64,000 nt of DNA from Aminobacter ciceronei (lineage in GTDB: Bacteria > Pseudomonadota > Alphaproteobacteria > Rhizobiales > Rhizobiaceae), in the NCBI RefSeq assembly GCF_014138625.1, contig NZ_JACJHY010000018.1, forward strand, positions 1 through 64,000, given 5' to 3'. Each line of letters opens with the position of its first letter. The first letter of the stretch is position 1. Below are positions 59,757 through 64,000 of this stretch, one piece after another. The notes under the pieces were generated by a model. It was not told where the DNA came from and searched no databases. It saw only the letters and a list, made by a program, of their open reading frames with translations. The position numbers were made by a program, and so were the translations under genes.

Positions 59757-62510
59757 ATGCGCTCGGTTGCCGACCGGCAGATAGTTTTCGACGACAACTC
59801 TGTTGGGTCGGTGGCCGAGAACGTCGAAAGGGATCGATTGGCGCATGAAGACGTGCGCGGCCTGCTGCTCTCTTTGCTCAGTTCGGTTGCGCAGGCACGC
59901 GACCCGATTCTGCCACCAGTGCTGCAAGGATCACTTCCAATAAGCGAAATAGAAGCATCGCGGCGCATACCGGCCTTGCAGGCGATCGGCATCTGGTTTC
60001 AACTACTGGCAATTGCAGGCGAGTTGATCAGTGTGCGCACTCGCCGCGCGATCGAGCGGTCCGGCAGCTCTGATGCGGTGGTGGGCTCCTTCTCCAATGT
60101 TATAGGAGGACTTGCGCGAGCGGGCTACGGCGCGAGCGATCTGCAATCGGCGCTCGAATCCTTTCAGGTCGGCCCGACGATCACAGCGCATCCGACGGAG
60201 GCCAAGCGAGTCACGGTCCTTGAGGCTCATCGCCGTATCTACCGGAAGCTGACCGAACTCGAACAGCAGCGCTGGGCCCCCCGCGAACGGGACAGGCTCG
60301 TGGAGGACATGCGCGCGGAGATTGAATTGCTCTGGATGACGGGGGAATTGCGACTAGAACGGCCAACTGTCGAGCGCGAGGTGGCATGGGGGCTGCATTT
60401 TTTCCGCGAGGTTCTTTTCGAGGCCACGCCGCAGATCTACGACGCGCTTGAGGCAGGTCTACGCAGGCATTTCGCCGAATACGCTTTGAGACCAACCGCG
60501 TTCCTGCGCTACGCTTCCTGGATAGGCGGCGACCGGGATGGCAATCCTAATGTTAGCGCCACGGTCACCCGCTCGGCCTTCGATGCTTATCGGAACGCGG
60601 CAATTTCGTCTTATATGGAGCCGCTCCGCAGGTTGACTTCGGTTCTCAGCGTCAGCGCCAACGTGGTCAGGCCGCCACAGTCCTTCTTCGACGCACTTTC
60701 CGGCCTGATTGCAAAATCAGGCGATGGTGCGGCTATCTCCGGCCGAAACGCCGAAGAGCCGATGCGCCAATATGCGAGCGCGCTGCAGGCGCGTCTTGCC
60801 GCGACATTGGACCCCAGCGCAAATCCGGCCGAGCCCTATGTCAACGCCGAATTGTTCCGCAAGGATGTGGCGGTTCTTTTGCGAGCGCTTGAGGACCTCG
60901 AAGCCGGGGCTGCGGCGCGGCGTCTCATAAGGCCGCTTCTTCAGCGCATAGAGACTTTCGGCTTTCACGCGGCGACGCTTGACATCCGGCAGAATTCAAT
61001 GGTCGTGAATCGCGTCCTCCGCGAGATTTTCGCCATTCTCGATGGCGGCGACGCGATCCAGCCTGGTGCCAAGGAATGGTCGCAGCGCCTTCGGCAAGAA
61101 CTGCGGTCAGGCTCCGCACGCGATCTCAGAAGTCTCGAATTGTCGACGGAATCGCGCGAGTTGGTGGACCTACTGGACACTATTCGCGACGTCCGCAACC
61201 GCGACAGGCTCGGCGTCGGCCCGTTTATTCTGAGCATGACGCAGTCGGCTGACGACCTGCTCGCAGTGTACCTGCTGGCACGTTGGGCAAGGCTCGGCGA
61301 TGGGGAAGACGGCGGCACCGTTGGCATCAAAATTGTCCCGTTGTTCGAGACGATCGCTGATCTTCAGGGAGCCTCGACGATCCTCGAAGATCTGTTCTCG
61401 GTGCCGATCGCGCGGCGGTCGATCGCTCAGTTTGGCAGCCGGCAAGAAGTCATGCTCGGCTATTCGGACTCCAATAAGGACGGCGGCTTCCTCGCTTCAA
61501 ACTGGGAATTGGCGAAAGCCCAGAAGCAGATAACGAAGATCGGATCGAAGCACCGCATCCGGATTACTTTTTTTCATGGTCGCGGCGGATCGGTGAGCAG
61601 GGGCGGCGCACCTACGGGCCGCGCCATCGCCGCGCAGCCCCCCGGCACAATCGCCGGATCGATGCGCGTGACCGAGCAGGGCGAAGTCGTCTCGGCTAAG
61701 TTCGCAAACCGCGGAACGGCACTGCACAACCTCGAAATCCTGTCGGCGGCGGTTCTCGCGCACACGATGAAGTCCGACAGCGAGGGAGCCCTGAAAGACG
61801 TGCCGGAGTTCGAGGAAGCGCTGGGCGCTTTGACCGGCATGTCGCAGGCGGCATATGCCGGGCTCCTCGCCGAGCCGGGGTTCATCGACTATTTCAACCA
61901 GGCCAGTCCGGTCGAGGAACTGTCGCTTCTCAAGATCGGCTCGCGGCCAGCAAGGCGCTTTGGTGCCCGAGATATCGCGGACCTGCGCGCTATTCCATGG
62001 GTATTCGCCTGGAGCCAGAATCGCCACCTGATCACGGGCTGGTATGGCATGGGCACGGCGTTCAAGTCGTTTCTCGATGTGCGCGGCCAGGGTGGACTCG
62101 ACCTTCTCAGGCAGATGTTCGAGCGGTCCCGCTTCTTCAGGCTGATCGTCGACGAGGTTGAGAAGACCCTATATCAAACGGATCTCGGCATCGGGCGCCT
62201 CTATGCCGACCTCGTAGCGGACGCTACAGCGCGCGAGACCATATTTTCGAGGATTGCGCGGGAGCGCGAACTGACTGTCGCAACTATCGAGCGGATCATC
62301 GAAACGGCAGACTTGTCGGTGCGGTTCCCCGCATTCAAACGACAGGTTGACCGCACCAGGCCTCAGATGGACGGCGTACACCGATTGCAGGTGGACTTGC
62401 TCCGCGAGGTTCGCTCCCACACCCCGGAAGTGCCCGCTCCGAAGCACTCGGTCAACGCTCTCCTTCTTTCCATCAACTGCATCTCAGCCGGCCTCGGTTG
62501 GACCGGCTAA
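59757..62510 (+). CDS. ppc: Phosphoenolpyruvate carboxylase
   Basis: 917 residues. Catalytic and binding motifs: TAHPTE with the essential His145, GGDRDGNPNV, QFGSRQEVMLGYSDSNKDGG, and FHGRGGSVSRGGAPTGRAI. The C-terminus ISAGLGWTG corresponds to the QNTG end that binds effectors. The enzyme carboxylates PEP to oxaloacetate. It stands next to glyA and C1 genes, so it is likely the serine-cycle form, which in methylotrophs is insensitive to the usual acetyl-CoA activation; this cannot be read from the sequence. Start 59,757 is chosen for the GGGAGGA SD. Confidence 0.93.
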   Translation: MRSVADRQIVFDDNSVGSVAENVERDRLAHEDVRGLLLSLLSSVAQARDPILPPVLQGSLPISEIEASRRIPALQAIGIWFQLLAIAGELISVRTRRAIERSGSSDAVVGSFSNVIGGLARAGYGASDLQSALESFQVGPTITAHPTEAKRVTVLEAHRRIYRKLTELEQQRWAPRERDRLVEDMRAEIELLWMTGELRLERPTVEREVAWGLHFFREVLFEATPQIYDALEAGLRRHFAEYALRPTAFLRYASWIGGDRDGNPNVSATVTRSAFDAYRNAAISSYMEPLRRLTSVLSVSANVVRPPQSFFDALSGLIAKSGDGAAISGRNAEEPMRQYASALQARLAATLDPSANPAEPYVNAELFRKDVAVLLRALEDLEAGAAARRLIRPLLQRIETFGFHAATLDIRQNSMVVNRVLREIFAILDGGDAIQPGAKEWSQRLRQELRSGSARDLRSLELSTESRELVDLLDTIRDVRNRDRLGVGPFILSMTQSADDLLAVYLLARWARLGDGEDGGTVGIKIVPLFETIADLQGASTILEDLFSVPIARRSIAQFGSRQEVMLGYSDSNKDGGFLASNWELAKAQKQITKIGSKHRIRITFFHGRGGSVSRGGAPTGRAIAAQPPGTIAGSMRVTEQGEVVSAKFANRGTALHNLEILSAAVLAHTMKSDSEGALKDVPEFEEALGALTGMSQAAYAGLLAEPGFIDYFNQASPVEELSLLKIGSRPARRFGARDIADLRAIPWVFAWSQNRHLITGWYGMGTAFKSFLDVRGQGGLDLLRQMFERSRFFRLIVDEVEKTLYQTDLGIGRLYADLVADATARETIFSRIARERELTVATIERIIETADLSVRFPAFKRQVDRTRPQMDGVHRLQVDLLREVRSHTPEVPAPKHSVNALLLSINCISAGLGWTG

Positions 62511-62528
62511 AGCTACGGGAGCCACAAT

Positions 62529-63836
62529 ATGGAAATGCCTGCCAGGCCCGGTATAGGCACCTCACAAGCTCGCTTCTTCCACTTCGGAGCCGCGAACTCC
62601 GATCCCCAACTCGCTGCAATCATCTCAAGAGAACTCGGCCGGCAACGTGACGAAATCGAGCTGATCGCCTCCGAGAACCTCGTCTCGCGCGCCGTTCTTG
62701 AAGCACAGGGATCGGTCCTGACGAACAAGTATGCCGAAGGCTATCCAGGCCGCCGGTACTACGGCGGCTGCCAGTTCGTCGACGAAGCGGAAGACCTAGC
62801 GCGCGAGCGGGCGAGAGCACTTTTCAACTGCACGTACGTGAACGTGCAGCCGAACTCAGGGAGCCAGGCGAACCAGGCGGCGTTTATGGCTCTCATGCAG
62901 CCAGGCGATACTTTTCTCGGTCTGAATCTCGCCGCCGGCGGTCATCTTACCCACGGCGCGCCGGTGAACCAGTCCGGCAAGTGGTTCAACGTTGTCTCCT
63001 ACGGCGTGCGAGCGGACGATCACCGTATAGACATGGACGAAGTCCGCGACCTCGCCCAAAAACACAGGCCCAAGATCATCCTGGCCGGTGGCTCGGCCTA
63101 TCCGCGCATCATCGACTTCGCGGCCTTCCGAACAATAGCGGACGAGGTGGATGCGAAACTAATGGTCGACATGGCTCATTTCGCGGGCCTCGTGGCGGGT
63201 GGTGTGCATCCCAATCCTCTCGAACACGCCCACGTGGTAACGACCACCACGCACAAAACTCTTCGCGGTCCTCGCGGCGGGATGATTTTGTCGAAAGACG
63301 AAGATCTCGGAAAAAAGATCAACGCTTCCGTTTTTCCGGGACTTCAAGGCGGTCCGCTAATGCACGTTATCGCTGCCAAGGCGGTCGCGTTCGGCGAAGC
63401 CCTTCGTCCTGAGTTCAAGGACTACTCAAAGGCAGTAGTCGACAATGCGCGGACGCTCGCTGATGCGATACGAGAGGGCGGACTGGACATCGTTTCCGGT
63501 GGAACCGACACCCATCTGATGCTGGTTGACTTGCGCAGATGTGCTCTGACCGGCAAGGCGCTGGAGGCGGCACTAAGTCGAGCTCATCTGACCTGCAACA
63601 AGAACGGTATCCCGTTTGACCCTCAGCCCCCGAACACAACGTCCGGCATCAGGCTTGGAACTCCAGCCTGCACGACCCGCGGCTTCGGAAAGGATGAATT
63701 CCAGCTTGTTGGCGAGCTGATCCTGAAAGTGGCAAAGGGACTAGCGCGCGACGGCGACGATGGAAATGCTCCTCTCGAAGCCGAGGTGCGAGACACCGTT
63801 GCCTTCTTGACGCGTCGTTTCCCGGTCTACGAATAA
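62529..63836 (+). CDS. glyA: Serine hydroxymethyltransferase
   Basis: 435 residues, complete. PLP Lys243 lies in [14 protein letters not shown]; substrate and cofactor motifs [21 protein letters not shown], and [12 protein letters not shown] are present. The enzyme converts glycine plus 5,10-methylene-THF to serine. In the serine cycle this is the entry of formaldehyde carbon. It begins 19 bases after ppc with its own SD (GGGAGCC), so the two form an operon that probably continues beyond the window. An N-terminal extension of about 20 residues compared with E. coli GlyA is visible. Confidence 0.95.
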   Translation: MEMPARPGIGTSQARFFHFGAANSDPQLAAIISRELGRQRDEIELIASENLVSRAVLEAQGSVLTNKYAEGYPGRRYYGGCQFVDEAEDLARERARALFNCTYVNVQPNSGSQANQAAFMALMQPGDTFLGLNLAAGGHLTHGAPVNQSGKWFNVVSYGVRADDHRIDMDEVRDLAQKHRPKIILAGGSAYPRIIDFAAFRTIADEVDAKLMVDMAHFAGLVAGGVHPNPLEHAHVVTTTTHKTLRGPRGGMILSKDEDLGKKINASVFPGLQGGPLMHVIAAKAVAFGEALRPEFKDYSKAVVDNARTLADAIREGGLDIVSGGTDTHLMLVDLRRCALTGKALEAALSRAHLTCNKNGIPFDPQPPNTTSGIRLGTPACTTRGFGKDEFQLVGELILKVAKGLARDGDDGNAPLEAEVRDTVAFLTRRFPVYE

Positions 63837-64000
63837 ACCCGGAACATTGGGAGATATACAGCCAGACTTTCCTCGGTTTGTTGGTCGATCTGTTATCGTT
63901 TGGGTTGCAGCAGTTGAAATGAATGAGGAGTGGCCCAAGAGCTTTCTCTTCGTTCGGCCTTTCAAAACAAACCTTCTATGTACCCGGCGTCGTTCAGGAA

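Overview
The window is GC-rich, densely coded alphaproteobacterial DNA. The pTi-type conjugation genes (traC/D/G, traA/F/B/H, TraM, TraR), the DUF736/DUF1173/DUF3085-type plasmid genes and the serine-cycle C1 genes point to a member of the Hyphomicrobiales (Mesorhizobium/Aminobacter/Hyphomicrobium-like). The species cannot be fixed from sequence alone. No rRNA, tRNA or CRISPR array was seen. The segment could be part of a (mega)plasmid or a chromosome carrying an integrated conjugative element; no integrase, repABC or trb (mating-pair) genes lie in the window.

Region 1 (0.4-6.7 kb): an APC-type permease, a broken class II glutamine amidotransferase, a beta-CASP metallo-hydrolase and, divergently, an AMP-phosphorylase-type nucleoside phosphorylase translationally coupled to a PRPP synthetase; this looks like a nucleotide/RNA salvage cluster. 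Region 2 (6.9-17.6 kb): a two-component system faces a periplasmic redox operon (PepSY protein, poly-Asp protein, DUF2271 protein with a flavinylation-like motif, PepSY/flavodoxin-reductase fusion, ApbE flavin transferase). These are followed by a metal P-type ATPase coupled to a VIT-family transporter and a DUF4010 membrane protein.

Region 3 (18.1-55.1 kb): backbone of a Ti-like conjugative element. Its left part is a row of mostly single-gene accessory cassettes (Toprim/DUF3991, DUF1419-like, DUF3085, a 1698-aa DNA methyltransferase-helicase fusion, a ParB-like protein, ArdC antirestriction, DUF736, HU, WGR and many small unknowns). They are separated by strong hairpins and preceded by long structured leaders, several of which belong to repeated families. 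Its right part is DUF1173, traG, traD, traC, an oriT, traA, traF, traB, traH, traM and traR. The ArdC gene is cut at its HExxH region by a mosaic insert (33.4-39.5 kb) carrying an amidase, a MerR/HMA-CDF metal-export pair, a decayed serine recombinase, a two-domain ABM-type monooxygenase and an IS3-family element that removed the monooxygenase signal peptide start.

Region 4 (55.4-63.8 kb): a C1-metabolism island. A ModE/LysR-like regulator with a palindromic operator pair faces an aldehyde dehydrogenase and a formyl-THF hydrolase, which together resemble a split 10-formyl-THF dehydrogenase (ALDH1L). Then come a small tandem-repeat protein, PEP carboxylase and serine hydroxymethyltransferase, two steps of the serine cycle.

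The most intriguing non-standard signal is the set of repeated structured leaders (families A and B) in front of small accessory and antirestriction genes next to oriT. They are candidates for a shared regulatory RNA or a single-stranded-DNA promoter system for early expression after conjugation.
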